This document shows, piece after piece, positions 5,464 through 5,565 of a DNA stretch of 5,565 bases (the first letter of the stretch is position 1; each line of letters opens with the position of its first letter). This stretch comes from Planctomycetaceae bacterium. GTDB lineage: Bacteria > Planctomycetota > Planctomycetia > Planctomycetales > Planctomycetaceae. The stretch covers positions 1-5,565 of the forward strand of contig CANJZR010000279.1 in NCBI GenBank assembly GCA_947479075.1, given 5' to 3'. The position numbers were made by a program, and so were the translations under genes. The notes under the pieces were generated by a model. The model was not told the DNA's origin and ran no database searches. It saw nothing but the letters and a program-made list of their open reading frames with translations.

Positions 5464-5565
5464 GACTCGGTATGCGAAGGCGAATGTGGAAATGCTTCAC
5501 GAGGGCCGATCACCCCGAGCCTCACCCCAGCCTAGCCAAAGACACCGGGACTACTCAGAATCCAA

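Larger units (their letters stand above)
5043..5565. other. Gene-free region with clustered hairpins
   Basis: These 523 bases contain no gene I can support. The first part (5043-5200) holds a T run after the tRNA and one bulged hairpin at 5125-5156. The middle (5201-5463) is the composite inverted repeat described separately. The end (5464-5565) shows nothing distinct. Open frames here either read the tRNA backwards or run through the hairpin repeats, lack ribosome sites and look accidental. Another gene may begin beyond the window. Confidence 0.6.

Noticed and set aside
5311..5535. Plus-strand open frame of 74 codons
   Set aside because: It starts at the edge of one hairpin with no ribosome site and runs through the reverse composite repeat, so its residues mirror the repeat, not a protein family.
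5366..5565. Plus-strand frame from ATG 5366 that stays open to the window end
   Set aside because: Its first half is translated hairpin repeat and the rest is Arg/Ser/Pro-rich with no recognisable domain. There is no clear ribosome site. A real gene beyond the edge cannot be excluded.
4970..5565. tRNA-Thr as an integration site
   Set aside because: No second copy of the tRNA 3' end, no integrase and no element-like genes are seen in the window.

Overview
The window reads as a piece of chromosome from a moderately GC-rich bacterium, most likely a planctomycete. That is an inference. It rests on a futalosine-pathway mqnA gene, loosely spaced genes that switch strand often, a small exported thioredoxin-like protein with a Tat-like leader, and clustered hairpin repeats between genes. 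No 16S gene or other decisive taxonomic marker is present.

Layout: (1) 1-1041, plus strand: the 3' part of a MATE-family multidrug/cation antiporter whose beginning lies outside the window. (2) 1111-1581, minus strand: an exported thioredoxin-fold protein with a WCGFC active site, convergent with the MATE gene. (3) 1582-1915: a divergent intergenic region, then a small single-pass membrane protein of unknown function (about 1916-2281, plus). (4) 2342-3232, minus: mqnA, chorismate dehydratase. (5) 3233-3472: a divergent promoter and leader region with a short possible leader ORF and G/C-rich stem-loops. (6) 3473-4792, plus: hom, homoserine dehydrogenase with a C-terminal ACT domain. (7) 4879-4908: a good sigma70-type promoter for tRNA-Thr(CGT) at 4970-5042. 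(8) 5043-5565: no convincing gene, but a dense block of hairpins. Two composite repeat copies face each other at 5201-5279 and 5376-5463.

The genes do not form an obvious operon: almost every neighbour pair is divergent or convergent. The metabolic content is core: mqnA makes the first committed intermediate of futalosine menaquinone synthesis from chorismate, and hom supplies homoserine for threonine, methionine and isoleucine. The least ordinary parts are the REPIN/MITE-like inverted composite repeat after the tRNA, which shows a compensatory base change between its two copies, and the structured leader in front of hom. I found no CRISPR array, integrase, insertion sequence or defence system.
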